Assembly (NCBI RefSeq): GCF_018492665.1
Contig: NZ_JAFVME010000001.1
Span: 186,001-250,000, forward strand
Length of the DNA: 64,000 nucleotides
From: Pedobacter sp. B4-66
GTDB taxonomy: Bacteria; Bacteroidota; Bacteroidia; Sphingobacteriales; Sphingobacteriaceae
Reading direction: 5' to 3'
The first letter of the stretch is position 1; every line of letters starts with the position of its first letter. Of this stretch, positions 1-9,969 are shown in pieces. The position numbers and the translations under genes were made by a program. The notes under the pieces were generated by a model. The model did no database searches. It was not told where the DNA came from and worked only from the letters and a program-made list of their open reading frames with translations.

Positions 1-219
1 CCAGTTGGCATATCCCGTAAGGGAAAAGAACTGAGGCGCATATTTTGTAAGTTTAAACAGATCGTAAAAAGAAAACTCTACGGGATTTATAGAAAAAAGG
101 TCTCTGTAAAATTTCCAATCGAGTGGAACTACCTGGATAATAAAATATAGGATAAAGAAACGTAACACAATCTTTTCCTTGCCGGACCATTGTGAATTAT
201 TTGTATTAAAAAAACTCAT
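1..219 (-). CDS. Membrane protein, partial (C-terminal part outside window)
   Basis: The reading frame opens with ATG at 219-217 and stays open for 73 codons to the window edge, so only the N-terminus is seen. The protein begins MSFFNTNNSQWSGKEKIVLR and continues into a hydrophobic, aromatic-rich stretch (FFILYFIIQVVPLDW), which suggests an N-terminal membrane segment. It lies 29 bp downstream of the SusD-like gene on the same strand and is probably the third gene of that operon. DoxX-like membrane proteins sometimes follow SusCD pairs in Sphingobacteriaceae, but that family assignment is only a guess from context. That it is coding is fairly sure: the frame is open, it has an ATG start and it sits in an operon position. 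Confidence 0.6.
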   Translation of the reverse strand, partial: MSFFNTNNSQWSGKEKIVLRFFILYFIIQVVPLDWKFYRDLFSINPVEFSFYDLFKLTKYAPQFFSLTGYANW

Positions 220-248
220 GACGTATGGTTTATTTGTCTAACAATAAA

Positions 249-1634
249 TTATTTACCCGAATAACCTGGATTCGGATCTAAACTATGATCCAACTGTATT
301 TGGGTTATCGGAATTGGGAATAAATACTCATAATCCTCTACATGTGTATTTTGATCTAATGCTTCCAGTACAGCTTTTGCCCTTCCTGTTCTTGCCAAAT
401 CGAACCAGCGATGTGCTTCAAAAGCAAATTCTACCCTTCGTTCGTTTTCTATTGCCAACAAAATATCCGCCTGCGTTAAAGCAGTTGAAGGAAGTATTTC
501 TGCACGTTCTCTCACTTTATTCAGGTCAAATAAAGCACCTGCTGTAGCCGACAAGTTATCCAGATGAGCTTTTGCTTCTGCTCTTATCAAATAAAGCTCC
601 GCAATCCTGAATATGTAGGCAGGATCTGTAGCAGGCAATCGGTAATATAGGTTACCGAACCAAATGGTGGTTCCGCCTTGCGTTACACTACCGATCAGTG
701 CTTTTCTGCCACCAGAAATATTTGGATCATTAAGTAATTGAACAAAACGATCATTAGGTGCGTACCTGTAAGTACCCCCATTTGTTGGGTGCTGCATTTG
801 AGCTCTGATAGCACTTGGATTAATCGCACTATACTCTAATTCGAATACAGATTCAGAAGTACCTACCGCATTACCTGCAAACCAAGCGCTATATGGTTTA
901 ATTAAAGTATAGTCCGACGAAAGGTTGATCAGTTTTGTAGCATACTCTTCTGCCAGTGCCCATTCTTTTTTATACAAGTGAAGTCTGGCTCTTAAAGCCC
1001 ATACTGTGCGTTTAGTTGCTCTTATTCTGTTAAGGGTGTTCGGCAATAACTGCTCTGCATCTTCAAGATCTTTGAGCACTTGTGCATAAGTTTCATTCAA
1101 CGTGCTTCGTTTTACTTCTCTACGATTTTCTAATGAAGTAGTAGGCTCAAGTACAATTTGCACCCCTCCCCAGGCTCTTGCTAAATCAAAATAGGCTAAG
1201 GCCCGGATGAACTTTGCTTCGCCTACATATTGATCTTTCAATTGTTGTGTAAGTAATGGATCCTGCACTTTAGGCACCTTACTAATTACATTGTTTGCTC
1301 TGTTTATGGTGATGTAAATAGCCGACCATGCAGTATTGAAGTTCGTATCATCTGCTCTGAAGTTTACATTTACAAGATTCGCTGCACCTCCTGTAGTAAG
1401 GTTTTTGATATCTCCACTTGGAAAATAACCTAAGGTAACATAACCTTCACCATAATAACCAGTCGATGCCAATTGTCTATAAACTCCTCTCAGCGCTGTT
1501 TCGCTTGATGTTTTATCAAATATTGGGTTTTCATCTGATACTGCATTAATAGGATCTATGGTTAAAAATTTCTTGCAGGAGATGAGAGTTGATACCGCTG
1601 TTAATAAAACTATAATGTATTTTAAATTTTTCAT
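249..1634 (-). CDS. susD-like: SusD/RagB-family outer-membrane glycan-binding lipoprotein
   Basis: A 461-residue lipoprotein that would form the lid of a SusCD glycan importer at the outer membrane. The N-terminus is a lipoprotein signal with lipobox LISC (Cys at about residue 20), followed by KKFLTIDP, typical of SusD proteins. The TPR-like family features are visible: AKFIRALAYFDLARAWGG near residue 140, FRIAELYLIRAEAKAHL near 345, and the C-terminal RRVEFAFEAHRWFDLARTG near 400. The length is normal for the smaller SusD group. It follows the SusC gene by 23 bp and is certainly co-transcribed with it. The glycan cannot be read from the sequence; the adjacent GH43 enzyme hints at an arabinose- or xylose-containing glycan. 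Confidence 0.95.
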   Translation of the reverse strand: MKNLKYIIVLLTAVSTLISCKKFLTIDPINAVSDENPIFDKTSSETALRGVYRQLASTGYYGEGYVTLGYFPSGDIKNLTTGGAANLVNVNFRADDTNFNTAWSAIYITINRANNVISKVPKVQDPLLTQQLKDQYVGEAKFIRALAYFDLARAWGGVQIVLEPTTSLENRREVKRSTLNETYAQVLKDLEDAEQLLPNTLNRIRATKRTVWALRARLHLYKKEWALAEEYATKLINLSSDYTLIKPYSAWFAGNAVGTSESVFELEYSAINPSAIRAQMQHPTNGGTYRYAPNDRFVQLLNDPNISGGRKALIGSVTQGGTTIWFGNLYYRLPATDPAYIFRIAELYLIRAEAKAHLDNLSATAGALFDLNKVRERAEILPSTALTQADILLAIENERRVEFAFEAHRWFDLARTGRAKAVLEALDQNTHVEDYEYLFPIPITQIQLDHSLDPNPGYSGK

Positions 1635-1657
1635 TGCTATATAATTTTAATGTTCGA

Positions 1658-4600
1658 TTATAGAGTTAAGTTTAAGCCAAGCTGAATGGTACGAGGTTGT
1701 GGTGGTGTACCATAATCGTACCCCTGAATGTTACCTGTTCCAAGGTTCGACTCCGGGTCGGCACCTGTATATTTGGTAAATAATAACAGATTGCTTCCTG
1801 TTAGGTAAATCCTTAACTTATCTATTTTCGCCTTTTTTGTTAGTGCTTTTGGCAGTACATAACCAACTGTAAGTGAGCGCAACCTTAAGAATGAGCCATC
1901 TTCCAGAAAGCGACTATTCTCTTGTCTTGAATAATTAGCAGCGGTTAATTTTGGTGTATTGGTTATCTGTCCCGGTGTTGTCCATCTATCTAACTGGCTT
2001 GCTAACAATACTCTGTTAGCATCAAGAGTACCTCCTGTTTCGCCAAGCATTCTATTGTGGTTCCAAATTTGATTTCCATAAGAATAGGTAAAGAAAATAC
2101 CCAGATCAAAACCTTTATAGTTTAAAGTATTATTAAATCCACCAAAAAATTTAGGCCAGGTGTTGCCTACAATTTGTCTGTCATCAGCCGTAATTTTGCC
2201 ATCACCGTTTACATCTTCAAATACCGCATCTCCTGTGTTTTTATCAACGTAGAGCTGCTTATAAACCCAATATGAGTACAGAGAACTCCCCTGCTGTAAC
2301 CTGATCAGATCTCTACCTGCAAATGGAATATCCGCTGGTATTTTCTCTATCCTATTGATATTCTGGGATACATTAAAATCAGTTTTCCAAGTAAAATCAG
2401 CAGTCTGAATATTTGTTGAGTTTATAGCCAGTTCAAACCCTTTGTTACTAATCTCCCCATAATTGGTTAAGTAAGATGAAAAACCTGTTGTGGCTGGTGT
2501 TGCAATCTGCAGCAATACATCTGTAGTGTATTTATTGTAGTAATTAAATTCAAAGGATAGCCTTTCTTTAAACAAACCTAAATCCAAACCCGTACTAAAC
2601 TGTGCCGTTTTTTCCCATTTTAAGTTCGGATTGGCAATTTGCAATGGTGCAATACCAGGCCCTTCACTACTACCAAGCTTATCAGAATATCCGTATCCTC
2701 CATTCCATAATCCTTGCGACGCAAAATCATCTATACCACTTTGGTTACCGGTTAAACCATAGCTGATTCTAAATTTAAGGTTGCTAATCTCTGATACATT
2801 TTTCAGAAAATTCTCTTGATTAATTCTCCAGGCAGCACCTATAGCTGGGAAATAACCCCATTTATTGTTCTTTCCAAATCTCGATGAACCGTCGGCACGC
2901 ACTGTAAATTCTGCGTAGTATTTTTTATCATAGTTGTAGTTTAACCTCGAAAAGAAGGATGCCAACGCACTTTTACTTCTAAACTGTGCTGCTGTCTGTG
3001 TAGCAGCTGATGATATTTGTGTGTAAGAGTTGTTAGGAAAATTGGTTCCGGTTGCTGAAACATTTTTAATCTCAACACCTTGTAAGGTATTACCAATTAA
3101 TGCACCAATACCATGCTTGCCCAATTGGGTAGTATAAGATAAAGTCTGCTCGTTAATTAAAGTACTTGATTGCGTGATCGCCTGCGTACCACGTCCTCCC
3201 GAAGCACCTAAAATAGTTCGGGTATCCCAATACTCATTTTCTTCATAATTGTTATAATCTACACCAACACTAGAATGAAATTTTAAATTCTTAAGGATAT
3301 CTATATCCAAATAAGTGTTTCCAATGTAATGATAGCTGTTCGACCAAAGGTTTACTTTGCTAGTTAATACGTCAATATTATCAAAGTTTACCCATTTAAG
3401 AGGAGTTCCATCAGCTGCAAAAATTGGTAGGTAGGTTGGTATATTTAACGAAGCTTGCAAAAGTGTTCCATTACCTCCATTTGCAGGACGAGCCTGATCT
3501 CGGTGGCTTTTAGAAAGTGTATTACTGGTTCCTATGGTAACTTTATCGTTTAATTTTTGATCAATATTGACTTTAAAACTAGCTCTATCAAACGACATTG
3601 GTTTCCAGATCGACTCCTGATAGGTATAACCTCCACCTAAATAATATCTTGTTTTTTCAGAACCTCCCTGAACAGATAAATCATAATTACGTAGATCAGC
3701 TGTTCTGTTCAAATAGCTCATTCTATCGTAAGTAGGTTGCTGCTCTGGAAGTCCACGACCAGGAACACCATTGATGACCTCAGTGGCAGGTCTGAACGGG
3801 AGTGCATTACCCATATTCTTATTGTATTCATTTACCAGTTGTGCATGCTCAACCCCGGTTGTTGTTTTCCAAATGCGATCTTCTGGAGCCCAGCCTCTTC
3901 CTTCTGATACGTTAAAATCAATTTTAGATTTACGGCCATAGTCGCCATGCTTTGTGGTTACAATTATTACTCCATTAGCCCCTCTGGAACCGTATATGGC
4001 TATTGCGCTCGCATCTTTTAACACTTCGATACTCTCTATATCTGATGGATTTATATCAGCCAACGGCGATGTTGCCCTGTCCTGTGCAATACTCTGAAGA
4101 CTTGTGTTATTAATAAACACACCATCAACCACATATAATGGATCATTACCTGCGTTAATTGATGTTGCTCCTCTTACTCTAATAAATACATCAGAACCGG
4201 GAACACCTGTATTTGTGTTAATCTGTACTCCCGCACCTTTTCCTTGTAACTGTGCATCAAAACTAGCCTCAGGTATTGTTTTAGTACCGGCAAGGTCAAT
4301 TTTTGAAACCGATCCGATCAGATCCTTCTTATCCTGCTTGCCATAACCAACAATTACTACATCATTAAGCTGACTCGAGGCCTCTTTAAGCTCTATAAAA
4401 ATCGGGCTTCCGTTGGCGACAACCTCTTTCCTTTCGTAGCCGATATATCTGATTTCTAATGTATAAGGAAACTTCTGTCCTGTTACAAAATCGAATCTAC
4501 CGTCGTTATCCGTTTGTACAGTATGGGTTGTTCCAATGATATGGACACTAACTCCGGGTATTCCCTGCTTGGTAGTTGCATCTACAACCTGACCTTTAAG

Positions 4601-4744
4601 AGTAGAGTTAATAAGGGGTTGGGTTTGTGAAAAAGAAATAAGTGGTAACAGAAATAATACCACGATACTGCTATTCAATAGCAGCGTCTTTTTTAACAAG
4701 GAATAAGCACTATAGAAATGCTTACCCTTTTTAAAATTTTGCAT
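1658..4744 (-). CDS. susC-like: SusC/RagA-family TonB-dependent outer-membrane transporter
   Basis: A 1028-residue TonB-dependent transporter, the barrel partner of the SusD protein. Order: signal peptide ending near FSQTQ (about residue 41); a carboxypeptidase-D regulatory-like domain (about 48-125, GQVVDATTKQGIPGVSV ... RYIGYE); the SusC TonB-box region LNDVVIVGYGKQDKKDLIGS (about 127-146); the plug (about 150-260, with DPLYVVDGVF and IESIEVLKDASAIAIYGSRG); and the barrel to the C-terminus ending in LGLNLTL. No N-terminal STN domain is seen, so it is not an obvious FecR-signalling transducer. It is first in the operon with SusD and has a Bacteroidota-type promoter about 260 bp upstream, which gives an unusually long leader. 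Confidence 0.96.
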   Translation of the reverse strand: MQNFKKGKHFYSAYSLLKKTLLLNSSIVVLFLLPLISFSQTQPLINSTLKGQVVDATTKQGIPGVSVHIIGTTHTVQTDNDGRFDFVTGQKFPYTLEIRYIGYERKEVVANGSPIFIELKEASSQLNDVVIVGYGKQDKKDLIGSVSKIDLAGTKTIPEASFDAQLQGKGAGVQINTNTGVPGSDVFIRVRGATSINAGNDPLYVVDGVFINNTSLQSIAQDRATSPLADINPSDIESIEVLKDASAIAIYGSRGANGVIIVTTKHGDYGRKSKIDFNVSEGRGWAPEDRIWKTTTGVEHAQLVNEYNKNMGNALPFRPATEVINGVPGRGLPEQQPTYDRMSYLNRTADLRNYDLSVQGGSEKTRYYLGGGYTYQESIWKPMSFDRASFKVNIDQKLNDKVTIGTSNTLSKSHRDQARPANGGNGTLLQASLNIPTYLPIFAADGTPLKWVNFDNIDVLTSKVNLWSNSYHYIGNTYLDIDILKNLKFHSSVGVDYNNYEENEYWDTRTILGASGGRGTQAITQSSTLINEQTLSYTTQLGKHGIGALIGNTLQGVEIKNVSATGTNFPNNSYTQISSAATQTAAQFRSKSALASFFSRLNYNYDKKYYAEFTVRADGSSRFGKNNKWGYFPAIGAAWRINQENFLKNVSEISNLKFRISYGLTGNQSGIDDFASQGLWNGGYGYSDKLGSSEGPGIAPLQIANPNLKWEKTAQFSTGLDLGLFKERLSFEFNYYNKYTTDVLLQIATPATTGFSSYLTNYGEISNKGFELAINSTNIQTADFTWKTDFNVSQNINRIEKIPADIPFAGRDLIRLQQGSSLYSYWVYKQLYVDKNTGDAVFEDVNGDGKITADDRQIVGNTWPKFFGGFNNTLNYKGFDLGIFFTYSYGNQIWNHNRMLGETGGTLDANRVLLASQLDRWTTPGQITNTPKLTAANYSRQENSRFLEDGSFLRLRSLTVGYVLPKALTKKAKIDKLRIYLTGSNLLLFTKYTGADPESNLGTGNIQGYDYGTPPQPRTIQLGLNLTL

Positions 4745-4834
4745 AACTTTAAAAAGTTTTAATTAATAAAATTCTATTGGTTGAAACGAGTTGGCATTTC
4801 AGTAAGTGATTGGCGTTGCGTACTGAGTGCCCTG

Positions 4835-4864
4835 ATAAAGGCAGGATGCTAATCCTGTCTTTAT
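4835..4864 (-). other. Hairpin in the susC leader
   Basis: Arms 4835-4847 and 4852-4864 form a 13-bp inverted repeat (ATAAAGGCAGGAT / ATCCTGTCTTTAT) around the loop GCTA. Read as plus-strand RNA all 13 pairs form, one of them a G-U; read as the minus-strand susC leader the same position is an A-C mismatch. No T-run follows on either strand, so it is not a typical intrinsic terminator. It lies about 90 bp upstream of the susC start, inside the predicted leader. Confidence 0.5.
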
Positions 4865-5013
4865 TAATAATTTATAGCGTGAAATGCTATTGCATAGAAC
4901 AGCAACAACAGTGAGAAGAATATCTCAATTGATTTGGACTGCAGAGCGCAATTTCTTTTTTTAAGTGTAAAAATTTTTCCATTGTTTGGTTTGTGTTTCT
5001 TATCAATTCAAAG

Positions 5014-5044
5014 CAAATGTAATTGCATTTTTTTATAAAACAAA
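5014..5044 (-). promoter_or_regulatory. Bacteroidota-type promoter for susC-susD
   Basis: On the minus strand TTTG (5044-5041), 19 bp, then TACATTTG (5021-5014) match the primary-sigma consensus of Bacteroidota (TTTG, 19-21 bp, TAnnTTTG). Transcription would start near 5007, leaving a leader of roughly 260 nt before the susC ATG at 4744. The rest of the 4745-5146 gap holds the leader hairpin at 4835-4864 and a lone TAAATTTG box at 5110-5117, oriented towards the GH43 gene but without a matching TTTG upstream. Confidence 0.65.
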
Positions 5045-5146
5045 TAAAATCTATGGATTTAATAGGATATTAGTTAAAAAGGATATAAAATGATACCTTA
5101 GGTTCTAATTAAATTTGAACCAATTACACTATCCTAACACACTAAA

Positions 5147-6124
5147 ATGAAGAAGTATCACCTTTTGCTCTGCCTTTCGTTCATAGCACTTTCCTTATCC
5201 GCACAAAAAAAATCAAAAGAAACTTCTGGTAATCCAATATTTCCGGGTTGGTATGCAGATCCTGAAGGAGCAATTTTTGGCAAAGAATATTGGATTTACC
5301 CTACCTACTCAGATAAATATGAAGCTCAAACCTATATGGATGCTTACAGCTCAAAGGATTTGGTTACATGGAAAAAGCATCCCCATATTCTTGACACAAG
5401 CAATGTTAAATGGGCTAAAAAAGCAGTATGGGCACCATCAATAACCAAAAAAGGAAATAAGTATTATTTGTTTTTTGGCGCTAACGATATTCAAAACAAT
5501 AATGAATTAGGTGGCATAGGTGTTGCCGTTTCAAATAAACCGAATGGCCCATTTAAAGACCTTATCGGAAAACCGCTAATCGATAAATTTCACAACGGAG
5601 CACAGCCAATTGACCAATATGTTTTTAAAGATAAAGACGGACAATACTATTTATTTTATGGCGGCTGGTCGCATTGCAATGTCGTAAAATTGAGCGATGA
5701 CTTTAAAAGCATAGTACCTTTTCCTGATGGAACAATTTATAAAGAAGTAACTCCGAAGGGATATGTTGAAGGTCCTTTTATGTTTATCAGAGATGGAAAA
5801 TACTATTTCATGTGGTCTGAAGGCGGATGGACCGGTCCGGATTATTCTGTAGCTTATGCAATAGCAGATTCACCATTAGGCCCATTCAAACGTATAGATA
5901 AAATCTTGAAACAAGATCCATCTATTGCTACGGGTGCTGGTCATCATTCAGTAATTAAAAATCCAAAAACAGGTGACTATTACATTATATACCACCGTCG
6001 TCCATTAGGAGAAACACATGGTAATCACAGGGCTACTTGCATAGAGAAAATGGAATTTGATGAAAACGGTTTGATAAAACCTGTAAAAATCACTTTCGAA
6101 GGTGTTGGTGCTAATCCTTTATAA
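5147..6124 (+). CDS. Exported glycoside hydrolase family 43-like protein
   Basis: A 325-residue exported protein with a signal peptide ending LSLSAQ at residue 20. It has the five-bladed propeller pattern of GH43, a family of arabinanases, arabinofuranosidases and xylosidases. The three expected acidic positions are present: base Asp38 in WYADPE, the pKa-modulating Asp in AQPIDQYVF (about 162), and the acid Glu in YVEGPFMF (about 208). Other family signs are SKDLVTWKKH and GHHSVIKNP. It is transcribed divergently from the SusCD operon, consistent with a role in the same glycan-use locus. The substrate cannot be stated; GH43 subfamilies differ and some act on other sugars. Confidence 0.88.
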   Translation: MKKYHLLLCLSFIALSLSAQKKSKETSGNPIFPGWYADPEGAIFGKEYWIYPTYSDKYEAQTYMDAYSSKDLVTWKKHPHILDTSNVKWAKKAVWAPSITKKGNKYYLFFGANDIQNNNELGGIGVAVSNKPNGPFKDLIGKPLIDKFHNGAQPIDQYVFKDKDGQYYLFYGGWSHCNVVKLSDDFKSIVPFPDGTIYKEVTPKGYVEGPFMFIRDGKYYFMWSEGGWTGPDYSVAYAIADSPLGPFKRIDKILKQDPSIATGAGHHSVIKNPKTGDYYIIYHRRPLGETHGNHRATCIEKMEFDENGLIKPVKITFEGVGANPL

Positions 6125-6135
6125 AAAGGATTAGC
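6110..6135. terminator. Hairpin over the GH43 stop codon
   Basis: Arms 6110-6120 (GCTAATCCTTT) and 6125-6135 (AAAGGATTAGC) form a perfect 11-bp stem with loop ATAA, which contains the GH43 stop codon TAA. It lies between two converging genes. The T-run after it is poor on both strands, so it may be only a weak bidirectional terminator. Confidence 0.5.
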
Positions 6136-6140
6136 TATAA

Positions 6141-6905
6141 TTATTCCCAAATATTATTTACGGCGGTAAGTATAACCGGCTTATCGTCAGTAACTATTAT
6201 GGTGTGTTCATGTTGTGCTACATAGCCACCTTTATTCCCAACCAATGTCCAGCCGTCTTTTTCCTGATCTGCATAAGTTGATGCAGTAGCAATAAACGTT
6301 TCAATAGCTACAACAGAATTTTTTCTAAAGCGGGTATTATTGAATCGATCATAGCAGTTTAAAATATCATGAGGTTCTTCATGTAAACTTCTGCCTACAC
6401 CGTGCCCAGCAAGGTTTTTAATTACCTTATAACCAGATTTACGAGCTTCCGTTTCAATTAATTTGCCAATATCTGCAATCTTTACCCCTCCCTTGATCTG
6501 ATTAATAGCTTTACGCAATATTTGTTTCGAAGCATCTACAAGTGGCTGAAGATCATTTAAATCTTCGCCTAAAATAAAAGAACCACCATTGTCGGCCCAA
6601 AAGCCATTTAACTCGGCAGATACGTCAATATTAATAAGGTCGCCCTCTTTTAAAACTTTGTCGTCTGTTGGAATACCATGAGCAATCTCGTTATTCACAC
6701 TAATGCAAGTCCATCCGGGAAAATCATAAGTAAGCTTTGGTGCCGACTTTGCGCCCAATGAATTTAAAATTGCTCCTCCAAAATCATCCAATTCTTTAGC
6801 AGTCATACCCGGGGCAGCATGTGCCCTCATTTGTTTAAGGGTTTCCGCTACAGCATTACTGATCTGTTGCATTCCTAAAAGTTCTTCGTCTGAGGTAATT
6901 GACAT
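6141..6905 (-). CDS. map: Methionine aminopeptidase, type I
   Basis: A 254-residue cytosolic metalloprotease that removes the initiator methionine from new proteins. The five metal ligands of the pita-bread fold are all visible: Asp in INIDVS, Asp in WADNGGSF, His in GHGVGRSLHEEP, Glu in VAIETF and Glu in QHEHTI. The substrate-pocket motif AHGIP is also present. The length fits the short type I enzyme. It is not in a ribosomal-protein operon here; it stands alone, and so could be an additional map copy, which cannot be judged from this window. A TACCTTTG box (6927-6920) lies 15 bp before the ATG, which suggests a very short leader. Confidence 0.95.
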   Translation of the reverse strand: MSITSDEELLGMQQISNAVAETLKQMRAHAAPGMTAKELDDFGGAILNSLGAKSAPKLTYDFPGWTCISVNNEIAHGIPTDDKVLKEGDLINIDVSAELNGFWADNGGSFILGEDLNDLQPLVDASKQILRKAINQIKGGVKIADIGKLIETEARKSGYKVIKNLAGHGVGRSLHEEPHDILNCYDRFNNTRFRKNSVVAIETFIATASTYADQEKDGWTLVGNKGGYVAQHEHTIIVTDDKPVILTAVNNIWE

Positions 6906-6919
6906 GGTCTTTTTTTATG

Positions 6920-6927
6920 CAAAGGTA
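6920..6927 (-). promoter_or_regulatory. -7 box (TACCTTTG) before map
   Basis: The minus strand reads TACCTTTG at 6927-6920, a match to TAnnTTTG. No TTTG is found at 19-21 bp upstream, so only half of the promoter is recognised. The remaining gap up to 7118 shows nothing else that I can name. Confidence 0.4.
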
Positions 6928-7118
6928 GAATTATTTGGCTTAACCTGCTTCCTTGTTCAACAAACTGTAGAAGAACTCCACAACTTTTTTAAAGCCTCAA
7001 CAAAATAAACTACTGTAAATCAGCTGTGTGCCAAAAAAACTATATTCAGGCACTATTATGTAGCCTAGTCTAAACATAATTAACAAGAATATTTAATTGA
7101 AAACTTAAAATAAGTATT

Positions 7119-7430
7119 ATGAAAAAGATCATTTTATCAGCAGCATTTTTAGCAGTAGCCGGATTAACAACAGTAAAAGCAAGCGACATTAAAAACTCAG
7201 TAGAAGTTGCTGTAAGACAAGATAGTACTACGAAAACTCCAGTTGAATTAAAAGACCTTCCAGAAGCGGTTCAAAAAACTTTACAAGCTGAACCGGCTAA
7301 AGAATGGACGCCAACTGCAGCGTTTCTTGTTACTAACGCAGACAAGTCTCAGTACTATCTGATTAACGTTAAAAAAGGTGAAGAATCGGGATCTCTTAAG
7401 ATCGACAAAGACGGTAAAGTGGTTCAATAA
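7119..7430 (+). CDS. Small exported PepSY-like protein
   Basis: A 103-residue protein with a clear signal peptide (MKKIILSAAFLAVAGLTTVKA, cleavage near residue 21). The mature part, about 80 residues, has a pattern common in small Bacteroidota periplasmic proteins of the PepSY-like group: a DLPEAVQKTL helix followed by strands with YYLINVKKGEESGSLKIDKDGKVV. The function is unknown; such domains are thought to bind or inhibit other proteins, or to act as small envelope modules. It is monocistronic, with a strong terminator 26 bp after its stop. A second PepSY-like protein is encoded at 55348-55782. Confidence 0.75.
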   Translation: MKKIILSAAFLAVAGLTTVKASDIKNSVEVAVRQDSTTKTPVELKDLPEAVQKTLQAEPAKEWTPTAAFLVTNADKSQYYLINVKKGEESGSLKIDKDGKVVQ

Positions 7431-7456
7431 ATCACGATACAAATATAGCTAATACC

Positions 7457-7494
7457 CACAAAAGCCGGAGGATTCCGGCTTTTGTGCTTTTTAT
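7457..7494 (+). terminator. Intrinsic terminator after the small PepSY-like gene
   Basis: A perfect 12-bp stem, CACAAAAGCCGG (7457-7468) with CCGGCTTTTGTG (7475-7486), a six-base loop, then CTTTTTATT. This is a textbook rho-independent terminator. Confidence 0.9.
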
Positions 7495-7543
7495 TGAATC
7501 GGCACTTAGAATAAATCACCATATTTAATCGTTGTATAGAAAT

Positions 7544-8251
7544 ATGAGAATAAGACTAATTGCGCTTTTATTATTTTGCTACTCTGCTTCGCAGGCTCAA
7601 TCTTTTAAGTATCCGAAACTTAACCCTCAAGGAAAAACAATAAAATCGCTCATTCCCGCACAGTGGAAAGTTATAGATTCCGTTTACGGAGATTTAAACA
7701 ATGATAAGGTTGAAGATTTAGCCTTGATATATGAGTTTTATGCTGCAGTTAAAGAAAACAGAGCATATGGAGATAATACTACCGAACTCATTACAGAAAC
7801 ACAAAGACCCAGAATGCTTGCTGTATATTTTAAATCGGGCAGAAATTATAAGTTGGTTACCCAAAACAATGATTTCGTTTTAAGATCAGAAGAAGGTGGC
7901 GCTATGGGCGATCCTTTACGTCCTCTGGCAATTATTGACAACATACTTAACCTTGCTTTTGAAGGTGGTGGGAATTGGAGATGGAAACTTAATTATAGTT
8001 TTAAATACCAGGACAAAGACTGGCAACTTACCAAAGCGAGTAATTACTCCTACCATAGTGGGTCAGGTGATATGAATAGCAAAAAGTATGACTTTGTAAA
8101 TAAAAAACGCATTACAACTATTGGGAAAATGAGCAATACAGATTCTGCGAACGAGATTATTGAACAAAATTTAACGCTTAAAACGCTTAAGAATTTTTCA
8201 AATTTTAAAAAGCCATGGACCTGGGAATTGGGACCTGATGAATTTCTATAA
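7544..8251 (+). CDS. Exported hypothetical protein
   Basis: A protein of 235 residues from the ATG at 7544; an in-frame TTG at 7532 would add four residues but the ATG directly precedes the signal peptide (MRIRLIALLLFCYSASQAQS). I do not recognise a named family. Near residues 50-60 the stretch VYGDLNNDKVEDLALIYEF resembles the Asp-rich turn of VCBS/FG-GAP type propeller repeats and could bind calcium. The remainder has aromatic-rich strands (GGGNWRWKLNYSFKYQDKDWQLTKASNYSY) like those of other Bacteroidota periplasmic proteins. It is flanked by terminators on both sides, so it is a single-gene unit. Confidence 0.75.
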   Translation: MRIRLIALLLFCYSASQAQSFKYPKLNPQGKTIKSLIPAQWKVIDSVYGDLNNDKVEDLALIYEFYAAVKENRAYGDNTTELITETQRPRMLAVYFKSGRNYKLVTQNNDFVLRSEEGGAMGDPLRPLAIIDNILNLAFEGGGNWRWKLNYSFKYQDKDWQLTKASNYSYHSGSGDMNSKKYDFVNKKRITTIGKMSNTDSANEIIEQNLTLKTLKNFSNFKKPWTWELGPDEFL

Positions 8252-8267
8252 AATCAGATTTAAAACA

Positions 8268-8305
8268 AAAAAGCTCCTGAATCAATGCTGATGCAGGAGC
8301 TTTTT
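8268..8305. terminator. Bidirectional intrinsic terminator
   Basis: AAAAAGCTCCTG (8268-8279) pairs with CAGGAGCTTTTT (8294-8305) across a 14-base loop. A-run and T-run are symmetric, so it can end both the plus-strand gene at 7544 and guaB on the minus strand. Confidence 0.85.
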
Positions 8306-8325
8306 AAAATTATCTATTCAAATTG

Positions 8326-9885
<1,560 letters not shown>

Positions 9886-9969
9886 TCAAAAGTTTACAAT
9901 TAAATTAAATAGCTCCTGAGAATCATAATGAATAAATTCTTTTCTACATTTGGTAAAAAAATTAACGAC

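Noticed and set aside
1658..4744. SusC as a FecR-signalling transducer that controls an ECF sigma factor
   Set aside because: No N-terminal STN domain and no FecI/FecR pair in the window.
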